A DNA stretch of 64,000 nucleotides from Lachnospiraceae bacterium (GTDB taxonomy: Bacteria; Bacillota; Clostridia; Lachnospirales; Lachnospiraceae): positions 1 to 64,000 of the forward strand of contig SVFN01000012.1 in assembly GCA_015056815.1 (NCBI GenBank), given 5' to 3'. Below, one piece after another: positions 7,501 to 15,049 of this stretch. Positions within the stretch are counted from its first letter, which is position 1. Each line of letters begins with the position of its first letter. The notes beneath the pieces were generated by a model. The model searched no databases, had not been told where the DNA came from, and saw only the letters and a program-made list of their open reading frames with translations. Position numbers and translations under genes: made by a program.

Positions 7501-10032
7501 TCCATCGTAGGCGGCGCGGACAGTCAGGATGCCGGCAAGAATCCGTGGGTAGGCTGGCCGAATGTCTATGTGGGTCACAATTATGTACATGATGTTGCCG
7601 GTGACGGTATCGTCCTGATCAATGCGGCGGGCGGTACGGCAGAGTACAATCTGGTCGATCATTCCGCGAGTGAGGAGTGGACCTTTAGCGGGCGCAATCC
7701 GGCGCATGCGGCGATCTGGATGTGGGACTGCGATAATGTGACCATGCAGTACAACGAGGCGGCACATACCGAGAGTACACAGGACGGTATGGCTTTTGAC
7801 AGCGATTACGGCAATCAGAATATTTTATATCAGTACAATTACAGCCATGACAATAAGGGTGGTTTCTATATGTCCTGCCCGGGTCCTTACTACAATGCGA
7901 ATGTTGTGGTCCGTTACAATCTGAGTGTGAATGACGGCGGTTCCTTTGACGGTGCGCGCTCGATCCGTGTGGGCGAGTCCGGCGGTATCGGCAATCAGAT
8001 CTATAACAATACGATCTACTGGGATCAGGACTTTGACATGGCAGTGGTGCAGCAGGGAAGCTGGGGCACACCGCTTTCCGGCGGAACAGAGATTTACAAC
8101 AATATCTTCTGCGGCAACAGTGATACACCGGTGACGATGACAGACAATGACGGTATCAGCTATGACAGCAATGCCTATTATGGAAGTGCTGCACAGGCGG
8201 CTCCCGGAGAGGATGCGAATGCAGTCAGCGCTTCTTCACCGTTTGACTCTGCAAAGGTGACCTATACGACCGGTACTTTTAAGGACGGTAAGGTGACGCT
8301 TGGTACGGTGGAAGGACTTGTTCCGGACAAGGATGCAGCGACGGTGGACAAGGGAGCAAACTTCCTGCCGGTTCCGCAGGAGTCTAAGGATGCAATCGAG
8401 AATGAACTGGTGCAGACGCATATTACTCTCCCACAGAAGGATTATGCAGGTAATGCGACGCCTCATATCAATGCGAACGGTTCCGCACGAGTGGACATCG
8501 GTGCTTATGAGTGTCAGAGTGAAGGTAACTTAGAGGAAGTGAAGGATGTCGATAAGACATGGCTTGACAGCCTGATCGGACTGGGCGAGGGCTATAAGGA
8601 AGCGGATTTTGCGAAGGATACCTGGGGAGATTTCAAAAAAGCGTTAAAGGCAGCAAAGACAGTAAAAGACAACGATTATGCGACACAGCCCGATACCGAT
8701 CGGGCAGCGGCGGCTCTGGAGAGCGCGATCAGGGGACTTAAAAAACTTGGCGGAAAGGTGATCAATACGCCGGATAAGGCCGAGAATGTGGTGGAAAAGA
8801 GAAACGAAGGCTCTGAGTATGATAATGTAAGCTTTGAGAAAGAAAAGCATAACTGGGGGCTATGGCAGGCGTCCAGAGAAATCTCCGATGCGCAGGCGCA
8901 CACTGGCAGCTACAGTCTGAAGGTGAACCAGTCTTCAGCAGGTACGACCGGCTATTCAGAACTTGGCAGCATTGAAGTGAAACCGAATACGGAGTATCTG
9001 GGCGAGGCCTGGATTTACTGCGGCGATGATGAAACAGGCAGTGTGGGAATGGAAGTCAAGCACCATGCGAATGTGACCGGGTCGGGAGATATCAAGCTGG
9101 TTCAGAATGTACGTCCCGACACTGCTTCCGATAATGGATGGCATAAGGTTTCCTTTGAGTTTACAACGCAGGGCTACGGTTCTGTCAGCATTGCGGTTGG
9201 AACGGATGTATCACAGATTTTCCTGGATGATGTGATCGTTTATGAAAAGTATACGATCGGTGAGGTAAAAGCACCGGTTTATACGGCTCTGGATGCAGCG
9301 GTTGCACAAAAGACCGAGGCCGAGTCGGCTTATACAAAAGAGAGCTGGCAGGATTACGAGAAGGCTTTGGAGACTGCGAAACTTGCACGCATCGATGCGG
9401 CGGCTTCCCAGGCAGATGTCGATCAGGCGGCGAAAGAGTTGCAGGCAGCGTTTGCAGCGCTCAAAAAAACGGCCTCCGGCGACAAACCGGGCAACGGCGA
9501 CAAACCGGCACCGGCAGTTGCAAAACCACAGGCCGTGGGAAGTCTTTTCAATACGGCAGCTGGTACTTTTGTAGTGACAAAATCTGATAACACAGCGGCT
9601 GAGGCGGCATTCAAGCTGGCTTCTGACAAGGATGCGAAGAAGGTTACGATCCCGGCAGGCATAACGGTGGGCGGCATTACCTATAAAGTGACTGCCATCG
9701 CAGACAATGCGTTTAAAGGCAATAAGAAATTAACTTCCGTGACGATCCCGTCAAGCGTGGTAAGCATCGGTAAGAATGCTTTCAGCGGATGTACTGCCTT
9801 AAAGAAGATCACGATCCCGGCAGGGGTAACAACGATCGGCGCAAATGCCTTTAAGGGGGATAAGAACTTAAAGAAGATCACGATCAAATCGACTGTACTG
9901 AAGAAAGTCGGCAAGGGAGCGTTCAAGGGGATCCACAAGAAAGCAACCATCAAGGTGCCGAAGAAACAAAAGAAGATATATCAGAAGCTCCTTAAGAAAA
10001 AAGGGCAGGCTTCTACTGTGAAGATTAAATAA
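4549..10032 (+). CDS. secreted multimodular glycan-degrading protein (GH43-like, beta-helix, CBM, LRR)
   Basis: The protein is 1827 residues with a signal peptide (residues 1 to about 33: positive start, hydrophobic core, VDAKE). Domains: GH43-type five-blade fold (about 125-500; DTNGNRIQAHGG, RDMNLFKDDNGDAY, and SREAPAM with the likely acid Glu); Big_4-like Ig domain (about 510-580); a beta-sandwich of CBM type (about 585-750); right-handed parallel beta-helix (about 764-1330; starts YIDAVNGDDANDG, many N-x-V/I rungs); FIVAR-like helices (about 1335-1400); CBM4/9-like sandwich (about 1425-1570); second FIVAR (about 1577-1645); and BspA-type leucine-rich repeats (about 1690-1827; 'VTIPSSVVSIGKNAFSGC'). 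There is no LPXTG or dockerin, so retention probably uses the LRR or FIVAR parts. Substrate is not readable; a plant or mucin side chain plus a backbone polysaccharide is plausible. Ribosome site AAAGGAG. Monocistronic. Confidence 0.88.
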   Translation: MLKRKWNRFLAVGMAATVAFAGVPLGGVTVDAKEQTEAIKSYANETLSESATKLKERLSEIGEAHPYGDGTMPAALTQAMENAQGLVSKDSKDEAANAAALSELNTEYANWAKLGYGTIPGTAAGRLFDTNGNRIQAHGGQIQQLTVDGVTKYYWIGEDKTYGYRPCPGIHMYSSEDLYNWKDEGVVLRTMTDYDQFETDEYFRSLYGSLSDEEKKLVYADLAQGKVNEQNPKDESGLYTVIERPKMLYNDKTGKYVIWFHADGQTPYDTESAGNYAKAKAGVAIADKPTGPFRFLGSYMLAHADFDSHGFDSVGGHVRDMNLFKDDNGDAYVLYSSEGNAIMYIAKLNDSYTGLVKDPELMIQGEDFAISSTDSREAPAMVKYEGKYYLMTSGCTGWAPNQARYAVADSPLGPWKNMGDPCVGDSTNLTFSTQSTCIFPVGDPADGKYIYMGDRWYNPDKGYDLKDSRYVWLPVEFGVNNTMMLKDYKCWTKDELGKNTKVLTTIPETASSISDLLADLPKTLKVVYKGETYDSTPVDWSVEDTKMNLDPYAVGTIDVTGKLTALDGAMFTLPVTIIPSSLQYLIDCNTKEGETESDMFKLVSSKAELLNKKSDQPYSEADGWGYTSSLTADIGDKANGGDFYNCGWWARSNKSIDYSMKLSPGTYVIATGYQEWWNTKRNMKVTVTSEDTNGVKTTIGGTNFTLGSSDSALQINTEIVVPEDSVKVNVSVGKTSGSDAVVSWIAAMASVEEDEEDVIKSAQTFYIDAVNGDDANDGLSEAKAWKSFANVAKLRLQAGGKLLLKAGCTWNDEKLELIRAKGTKENPVILGSYGSGAKPVINGNGNAWLAEGQKNVKKQDAGVVHVLNSQYVTVENLEVTNWEKDASDLKGDKTKYDQSKYLLSGIVVENRNGATLPGVTIRNNYVHDVNGFMKAGADKGAGGIIALVTGDALASRFADLSITGNEVYNVCHEAIYMESSWAARSIVGGADSQDAGKNPWVGWPNVYVGHNYVHDVAGDGIVLINAAGGTAEYNLVDHSASEEWTFSGRNPAHAAIWMWDCDNVTMQYNEAAHTESTQDGMAFDSDYGNQNILYQYNYSHDNKGGFYMSCPGPYYNANVVVRYNLSVNDGGSFDGARSIRVGESGGIGNQIYNNTIYWDQDFDMAVVQQGSWGTPLSGGTEIYNNIFCGNSDTPVTMTDNDGISYDSNAYYGSAAQAAPGEDANAVSASSPFDSAKVTYTTGTFKDGKVTLGTVEGLVPDKDAATVDKGANFLPVPQESKDAIENELVQTHITLPQKDYAGNATPHINANGSARVDIGAYECQSEGNLEEVKDVDKTWLDSLIGLGEGYKEADFAKDTWGDFKKALKAAKTVKDNDYATQPDTDRAAAALESAIRGLKKLGGKVINTPDKAENVVEKRNEGSEYDNVSFEKEKHNWGLWQASREISDAQAHTGSYSLKVNQSSAGTTGYSELGSIEVKPNTEYLGEAWIYCGDDETGSVGMEVKHHANVTGSGDIKLVQNVRPDTASDNGWHKVSFEFTTQGYGSVSIAVGTDVSQIFLDDVIVYEKYTIGEVKAPVYTALDAAVAQKTEAESAYTKESWQDYEKALETAKLARIDAAASQADVDQAAKELQAAFAALKKTASGDKPGNGDKPAPAVAKPQAVGSLFNTAAGTFVVTKSDNTAAEAAFKLASDKDAKKVTIPAGITVGGITYKVTAIADNAFKGNKKLTSVTIPSSVVSIGKNAFSGCTALKKITIPAGVTTIGANAFKGDKNLKKITIKSTVLKKVGKGAFKGIHKKATIKVPKKQKKIYQKLLKKKGQASTVKIK

Positions 10033-10044
10033 GTAAGGAATGGA

Positions 10045-10088
10045 AAATCCGTGGTTGTCAGTTTTAACCGACACGCCACGGATTTTTT
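10045..10088 (+). terminator. intrinsic terminator after the exoenzyme gene
   Basis: AAATCCGTGG pairs with CCACGGATTT, followed by a T run. Confidence 0.85.
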
Positions 10089-10110
10089 CTATTTTTTTAT
10101 ACAATTTGAC

Positions 10111-10139
10111 TTGTAAAATGTCTGAATATTTAGTAAAAT
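10111..10139 (+). promoter_or_regulatory. possible promoter of the EF-G-like gene
   Basis: TTGTAA (10111-10116), 17-bp spacer, TAAAAT (10134-10139). An overlapping TTGACT at 10106 is too far from this -10. Confidence 0.4.
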
Positions 10140-10214
10140 ATTCCCATGGGGGTAAGAAAACTGAAATAAAAAATATTCCTATAAGATTTGTAAAAACAAA
10201 CAGGAGGTATTTCA

Positions 10215-12305
10215 ATGAAAGTTTACACAACAGACAAGATCCGTAATGTAGTCCTGCTGGGACATGGGGGTTCGGGCAAGACATCGCTGGCAGAGGCTAT
10301 GGCGTATCTTGGAGGCATTACATCACGAATGGGTAAGGTTGAAGAAGGCAACACAGTCAGCGATTATGGCAAAGAGGAGCAGAAGAGAAAATTCTCTATT
10401 TCCACTTCCCTGATACCGATCGAATGGGAGGATGTTAAGATCAACGTTCTGGATACTCCGGGATATTTTGATTTTGTGGGAGAAGTGGAAGAAGCAGTCA
10501 GCGCTGCGGATGCTGCAGTCATCGTGGTTTCCGGCAAGGCGGGTGTTGAGGTCGGTACCGAGAAAGCATGGGATATCTGTGAGAAATATAAGCTCCCTCG
10601 TATGTTTTATGTAACAGATATGGATATTGATAATGCGTCTTTCCGACAGGTGGTGGAGGATCTGTCCGCGAAATACGGCAAGAAGATCGCGCCGTTCCAT
10701 CTGCCGATCAGGGAAAATGAAAAGTTTGTCGGCTATATCAGTGTTGTCAGCCAGACGGCGAGCCGCTGGCAGGGCAAGGAGGTTGTGGAGTGCGATGTGC
10801 CGGATTACAGCAGGGAGAATCTGGAGAATTATCGTGAGACCTTATTGGAGGCAGTGGCTGAGACTTCCGAGGAGATGATGGACCGTTATTTCTCAGGGGA
10901 GACCTTCTCTGAGGCGGAGATCAGGGCAGCGCTTCGCAATAATGTGATCGACGGCTCCATTGTTCCGATCTCCATGGGTTCTAATATTCTGAACCAGGGT
11001 ACTTACGCGTTGATGGATGATATCGTGAAGTATATGCCGAGCCCCGAGAACCGTACGATCGCAGGGATCAATACCAAGACGAACGAGATCTATCAGGCGG
11101 ATTATGATTTCTCCAAGAACAAATCCGCATTTATCTTTAAGAGTATCGTGGATCCGTTCATCGGTAAATATTCGCTGATCAAGGTCTGCTCCGGCGTGTT
11201 TAAGAAAGATGATGCGATTTACAATATTGATAAGGATATTGAAGAAAAAGTCAGCAAGCTCTATGTATTACAGGGAAATAAGCCGATCGAAGTGCCGGAG
11301 CTTCATGCCGGCGATATCGGCGCACTGGCGAAACTGACGGGCGCACGTACCGGCAACAGCCTTTCCACGAAGGCAAACCCGATCCAGTTTGCGAAGATGG
11401 ATATTTCCACCCCGTATACCTGTATGCGCTACAAAGTGCCGAACAAGGCGGATATCGATAAGACCGCTCAGGCAATCCAGAAGATGACGCACGAGGATCT
11501 GACGCTTCGCAGCGTGAATGATGCTGAGAATGGTCAGATGCTCCTTTACGGAATGGGAGACCAGCATCTGGAGATCATTACCAGCAGACTGCTGAATGAG
11601 TACAAGGTGCAGATCGAGCTTTCCAAGCCGAAGGTAGCCTTTCGCGAGACGATCCGCAAGAAATCCGATGTGGAAGATAAATATAAGAAGCAGTCCGGCG
11701 GACATGGTCAGTATGGTCATGTTAAGATGCGTTTCGAACCTTCCGGGGATCTGGAGAAACCGTATGAGTTTGAGCAGGAAGTAGTCGGCGGTGCTGTTCC
11801 GAAGAATTACTTCCCGGCTGTTGAGAAGGGAATGCAGGAAGCTGTCCTGAAGGGACCGTTGGCGGCTTATCCGGTAGTCGGTGTGAAAGGTATTCTTTAT
11901 GATGGCTCTTATCACCCGGTAGATTCTTCCGAGATGGCGTTCAAGAAAGCGACCATTCAGGCATTTAAGAAAGGCTTTATGCAGGCAGGACCGGTTCTGT
12001 TAGAGCCGATCGCTTCCTTGAAGGTGACAGTGCCGGATGCATACAGTGGAGATGTCATGGGCGATCTGAACAAGAGACGGGGCAGAGTGCTTGGCATGAA
12101 TCCGATCGTGGGTGGCAAGCAGACCATTGAGGCAGAGATTCCGATGATGACTCTACATGGGTATTGTACAGTGCTTCGCTCTATGACCGGAGGCAGAGGC
12201 GAATACGAATACAGCTTTGTCCGTTATGAGCAGGCACCTTCCGATGTGCAGGAGGCAGAGGTTGCGGCAAGAGCAAGCAAGGTTGCAGAAGCTGATGAAG
12301 ATTAA
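10215..12305 (+). CDS. EF-G-like translational GTPase (FusA paralogue)
   Basis: The protein is 696 residues, the full length of EF-G. Motifs: G1 GHGGSGKTSLAEA, G3 DTPGYFDF, and a degenerate G4, where the usual NKxD is TDMD (FYVTDMDIDNASF). The later EF-G domains are present (QSGGHGQYGHVKM; 'PVVGVKGILYDGSYHPVDSS'; C-terminal RRGRVLGM and MTGGRGEYEYSF). The divergent G4 and the absence of ribosomal-protein neighbours mark it as the clostridial EF-G-like paralogue rather than the main elongation factor. Its role is not established; a specialised or stress-time translation factor is an inference. Nucleotide specificity could be altered, since the G4 Asp is kept but the Asn-Lys pair is not. Ribosome site AGGAGG lies seven to eight bases before the ATG. 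Monocistronic. Confidence 0.9.
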   Translation: MKVYTTDKIRNVVLLGHGGSGKTSLAEAMAYLGGITSRMGKVEEGNTVSDYGKEEQKRKFSISTSLIPIEWEDVKINVLDTPGYFDFVGEVEEAVSAADAAVIVVSGKAGVEVGTEKAWDICEKYKLPRMFYVTDMDIDNASFRQVVEDLSAKYGKKIAPFHLPIRENEKFVGYISVVSQTASRWQGKEVVECDVPDYSRENLENYRETLLEAVAETSEEMMDRYFSGETFSEAEIRAALRNNVIDGSIVPISMGSNILNQGTYALMDDIVKYMPSPENRTIAGINTKTNEIYQADYDFSKNKSAFIFKSIVDPFIGKYSLIKVCSGVFKKDDAIYNIDKDIEEKVSKLYVLQGNKPIEVPELHAGDIGALAKLTGARTGNSLSTKANPIQFAKMDISTPYTCMRYKVPNKADIDKTAQAIQKMTHEDLTLRSVNDAENGQMLLYGMGDQHLEIITSRLLNEYKVQIELSKPKVAFRETIRKKSDVEDKYKKQSGGHGQYGHVKMRFEPSGDLEKPYEFEQEVVGGAVPKNYFPAVEKGMQEAVLKGPLAAYPVVGVKGILYDGSYHPVDSSEMAFKKATIQAFKKGFMQAGPVLLEPIASLKVTVPDAYSGDVMGDLNKRRGRVLGMNPIVGGKQTIEAEIPMMTLHGYCTVLRSMTGGRGEYEYSFVRYEQAPSDVQEAEVAARASKVAEADED

Positions 12306-12329
12306 AGGAAAAGATTCCCTTTGGAATCA

Positions 12330-12359
12330 GTCATAAGTAAAACCCCTTTCCCATATATT
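12330..12359 (+). promoter_or_regulatory. candidate sigma-E promoter of spoIVA
   Basis: GTCATAAG (12330-12337), 14-bp spacer, CATATATT (12352-12359), close to the known sigma-E pattern GTCATATT - 14 - CATACAAT. Mother-cell sigma-E expression is the known regulation of spoIVA. Transcription would start near 12366, after the hairpin's 5' arm. Confidence 0.6.
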
Positions 12360-12387
12360 AGAGATAAACAGGGAAAGGGGTATTTTT
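12342..12387 (+). terminator. hairpin ending EF-G-like transcripts and overlapping the spoIVA ribosome site
   Basis: An 11-bp perfect stem, ACCCCTTTCCC (12342-12352) with GGGAAAGGGGT (12371-12381), then ATTTTT. The 3' arm holds the AGGGG ribosome site of spoIVA, seven bases from its ATG. Confidence 0.8.
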
Positions 12388-13857
12388 ATGGACGCAGATT
12401 TGTATAAAGATATGAAGGCCCGCACAGGCGGAGAGTTTTACCTGGGTGTGGTGGGACCGGTGAGAACCGGTAAATCGACATTTATCAAGAGGTTTATGGA
12501 TGTCTGCGTGCTTCCGGGGATGGAAGACGAATACGATAAGAAACAGGCGATGGATGAACTGCCGCAGAGTGCCGGGGGAAGGACGATCACCACCACAGAA
12601 CCCAAGTTTGTGCCCAAAGAAGCGGCAAAAGTCAGGCTTTCGGATGAAGTGAGCGTTCTGGTAAAGCTGATCGATTGCGTCGGCTTCATGATCGAGGGAG
12701 CCGGCGGGCATATGGAGGACGGGCAGGAGCGCATGGTAAAAACACCGTGGTTCTCTTATGAAATTCCGTTTACACAGGCTGCGGATGTCGGGACACAGAA
12801 AGTGATCAATGATCATGCGACTATCGGCATCGTGATCACGACGGACGGCAGTTTTGGGGAGATTCCGAGGGAAAATTATGAAGCGGCTGAAAACCGTACC
12901 ATCGAGGCGTGTCAAAAGATTGGGAAACCTTTTCTGGTGATCATCAATTCGGCCAGACCTTACGGAGAAGAGGCGCAGAAGGTGCAAAACCGGTTGAAAG
13001 AGCGTTATGGAATCCATCCTCTGATCTTAAACTGTGAGCAGTTAAAACAAGAGGATATCCATAAAATTCTGGAGCAGTCTCTTTATGAATTTCCACTGAC
13101 ACAGATCGCATTTCATTTTCCAGGATGGCTGGAATTACTTCCCAAAGAACATATCTGCAAGGCGGATATCATCGCAAAAGTGCGTGAGCTGATGGAGCAC
13201 TATACATACATGAGGGATTTTCTGGAGAAACCGTTTCGGATGGAAAGCGAGTATGTTACACGGGCAAAAGTGGATGAGATCGATATGTCCGATGGCAGTG
13301 TCAGCATTTATCTGGACGTGGATGATACCTGGTACTATCAGATGCTCAGCGAAATGCTCGGCGAAGAAATTGACAGTGAGCGGAAACTTCTTGCTTTTTT
13401 AAGCACCATCGGCAGTATGAAAGAGGAATACGGGAAAGTATTAAGTGCCATGGAGTCGGTACGGCAAAAGGGCTATGGGGTAGTCATGCCGGGAAGGGAG
13501 GAGATCCGGCTTGAGCAGCCGGAGATCATCCGTCATGGCAATAAGTTCGGGGTGAAGATCAAGGCACAGAGTCCTTCCATTCATCTTATCCGTGCCAATA
13601 TCGAGACAGAGATCGCGCCGATCGTGGGAACACAAAAACAGGCGGAAGATCTGATCCAGTATATTTCCGATACCGGGTCACAGACAAACGGGATCTGGGA
13701 GACGAACATCTTTGGAAAAACGGTCGAACAGCTGGTCAGTGACGGCATTTCAGGCAAGATTGCGATGATCGGAGAAGAAAGTCAGATGAAACTTCAGGAA
13801 AGTATGCAAAAGATCGTAAATGATACCACAGGAGGGATCGTGTGCATTATCATTTAG
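12388..13857 (+). CDS. spoIVA: stage IV sporulation protein A, spore coat morphogenetic ATPase
   Basis: The protein is 489 residues, against 492 in Bacillus subtilis. The Walker A loop is GVVGPVRTGKSTFIKRF (near residue 25), the switch region is GRTITTTEPKFVP, and the Walker B-like strand is VLVKLIDCVGFMIEGAGG. The C-terminal half is the long SpoIVA-specific region ending GGIVCIII, which in the family mediates outer-forespore-membrane binding and polymerisation. SpoIVA hydrolyses ATP to assemble the basement layer of the coat and anchor the cortex. The gene shows the organism has an endospore programme. The promoter lies inside a hairpin that would block upstream read-through. It is followed by a MITE-like repeat and a terminator. 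Confidence 0.97.
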   Translation: MDADLYKDMKARTGGEFYLGVVGPVRTGKSTFIKRFMDVCVLPGMEDEYDKKQAMDELPQSAGGRTITTTEPKFVPKEAAKVRLSDEVSVLVKLIDCVGFMIEGAGGHMEDGQERMVKTPWFSYEIPFTQAADVGTQKVINDHATIGIVITTDGSFGEIPRENYEAAENRTIEACQKIGKPFLVIINSARPYGEEAQKVQNRLKERYGIHPLILNCEQLKQEDIHKILEQSLYEFPLTQIAFHFPGWLELLPKEHICKADIIAKVRELMEHYTYMRDFLEKPFRMESEYVTRAKVDEIDMSDGSVSIYLDVDDTWYYQMLSEMLGEEIDSERKLLAFLSTIGSMKEEYGKVLSAMESVRQKGYGVVMPGREEIRLEQPEIIRHGNKFGVKIKAQSPSIHLIRANIETEIAPIVGTQKQAEDLIQYISDTGSQTNGIWETNIFGKTVEQLVSDGISGKIAMIGEESQMKLQESMQKIVNDTTGGIVCIII

Positions 13858-13886
13858 ACTGCTGACAAAACAAACAGGCACATTTT

Positions 13887-14031
13887 GGTTACTATTCACA
13901 GCCGAAATGCGCATTTACTGCGCATTTACGGCTCGATAAACTATCTCTGTTATTGGATTTTGCCCATCGCGAAGCGATTTTAATTGGCAAAATCCGTTAC
14001 TTTCACAGGCAAAACGGCTGTGAATAGTAAC
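13887..14031 (+). repeat. MITE-like repeat, copy A (complete, with target duplication)
   Basis: The element is bounded by perfect 17-bp inverted repeats, GTTACTATTCACAGCCG and its complement. It is flanked by direct repeats ACATTTT (13880-13886 and 14032-14038), which look like a 7-bp target duplication. It has no ORF. Internal blocks recur in copies B (44806-44912), C (about 18172-18271) and D (43411-43449). Confidence 0.8.
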
Positions 14032-14049
14032 ACATTTTTATGATAAAAC

Positions 14050-14102
14050 TAGAAAAAACCGTACCGCTATGGTAAAATAGTAACAGCGGTGCGGTTTTCT
14101 TT
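14050..14102 (+). terminator. terminator of spoIVA with an embedded promoter-like site
   Basis: AAAACCGTACCGCT pairs with AGCGGTGCGGTTTT (one G-U pair), followed by CTTT. The loop carries an extended -10 (TGG then TAAAAT, 14073-14078) with TAGAAA 17 bp upstream (14050-14055), a possible promoter for the phosphorylase operon. Confidence 0.65.
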
Positions 14103-14195
14103 GGGGAGAGGAGAAAATGGTACTGTCAGGGTTAGCAAAGAATAGAAACAGTAGAAAAATGCCAATACTAGGATAGAAGAGCAAGGGAGGAAGTT

Positions 14196-15029
14196 ATGGG
14201 TAAGGTATATGACAAACTGACAGGATGCTTAGAGAGTATCAGGGAAAAAACGGATTTTCAGCCAAAGGTTGCGATCGTACTGGGAAGCGGACTGGGTGAT
14301 TATGCTTCACAGATTGAGATTGTGGATGAAGTGGCTTATTCCGAGATCGAGGGCTTTCCGGTCTCTACGGTTCCGGGGCATGAGGGACGCTTCATTTTTG
14401 GCTATCTGGAGGATATTCCGGTAGTCTGCATGAAAGGCAGAGTACATTATTATGAAGGATATGATATTTCGGATGTGGTATTACCGACCAGGCTGATGAA
14501 GCTGATGGGTGCAGAGATCTTGTTTTTGACCAATGCTTCCGGCGGGATCAATACCGATTTCGGAGCGGGGGATTTTATGCTGATCACTGATCATATATCT
14601 TCGTTTGCGCCGAATCCGCTGATCGGGCCGAATATCGATGAGCTTGGGACGAGATTTCCGGATATGAGTGAGGTCTATGACAAAGACTTACAGGAGATCA
14701 TCCGATCAACGGCTCATCAGAATGATATTCCGTTAAAAGAGGGGGTCTATCTTCAGTTTACAGGTCCTTCTTTTGAATCGCCGGCAGAGATCCGTATGGC
14801 AAAGACACTCGGGGCAGATGCGGTCGGAATGTCCACAGTTGTGGAAGCGATCGCAGCGAACCATATGGGGATGAAGATCTGCGGCATCAGCTGTGTCTGC
14901 AATCTGGCAGCGGGGCTTTCGGAGAATCCACTGACGCATGAGGAGGTACAGGAGGCAGCCAATAAGGCGGCGCCGCTATTTAAGAAACTTCTGACGGAGT
15001 CTGTGAAGAACTTTCAAGAGTTATTATAA
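14196..15029 (+). CDS. punA: purine-nucleoside phosphorylase (trimeric PNP-I type)
   Basis: The protein is 277 residues, usual for trimeric PNPs. Motifs: VAIVLGSGLGDYA (phosphate-binding loop), TVPGHEGRFIFG, MKGRVHYYEGYD, FLTNASGGIN, ITDHISSFAPNPLIGPN, YLQFTGPSFESPAEIRMAK and GMSTVVEAIAANHMG, ending in the region with the base-binding Asn (CVCNLAAGLSENPLTHEEV). It splits purine (deoxy)nucleosides with phosphate into base and (deoxy)ribose-1-phosphate for salvage. A GGGAGG ribosome site precedes the ATG. An amidohydrolase of the adenosine/SAH/MTA deaminase type follows 20 bp later, so the pair probably deaminates and phosphorolyses purine nucleosides in one pathway. Confidence 0.95.
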   Translation: MGKVYDKLTGCLESIREKTDFQPKVAIVLGSGLGDYASQIEIVDEVAYSEIEGFPVSTVPGHEGRFIFGYLEDIPVVCMKGRVHYYEGYDISDVVLPTRLMKLMGAEILFLTNASGGINTDFGAGDFMLITDHISSFAPNPLIGPNIDELGTRFPDMSEVYDKDLQEIIRSTAHQNDIPLKEGVYLQFTGPSFESPAEIRMAKTLGADAVGMSTVVEAIAANHMGMKICGISCVCNLAAGLSENPLTHEEVQEAANKAAPLFKKLLTESVKNFQELL

Positions 15030-15049
15030 GAAGTACGATAGGAGATTAT

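Larger units (their letters stand above)
13858..14195. other. intergenic region between spoIVA and the phosphorylase gene
   Basis: This 338-bp gap holds the complete copy of the MITE-like repeat (13887-14031), a terminator hairpin (14055-14102) with an embedded promoter-like site, and about 90 bp of leader. No coding sequence is seen. Confidence 0.7.
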
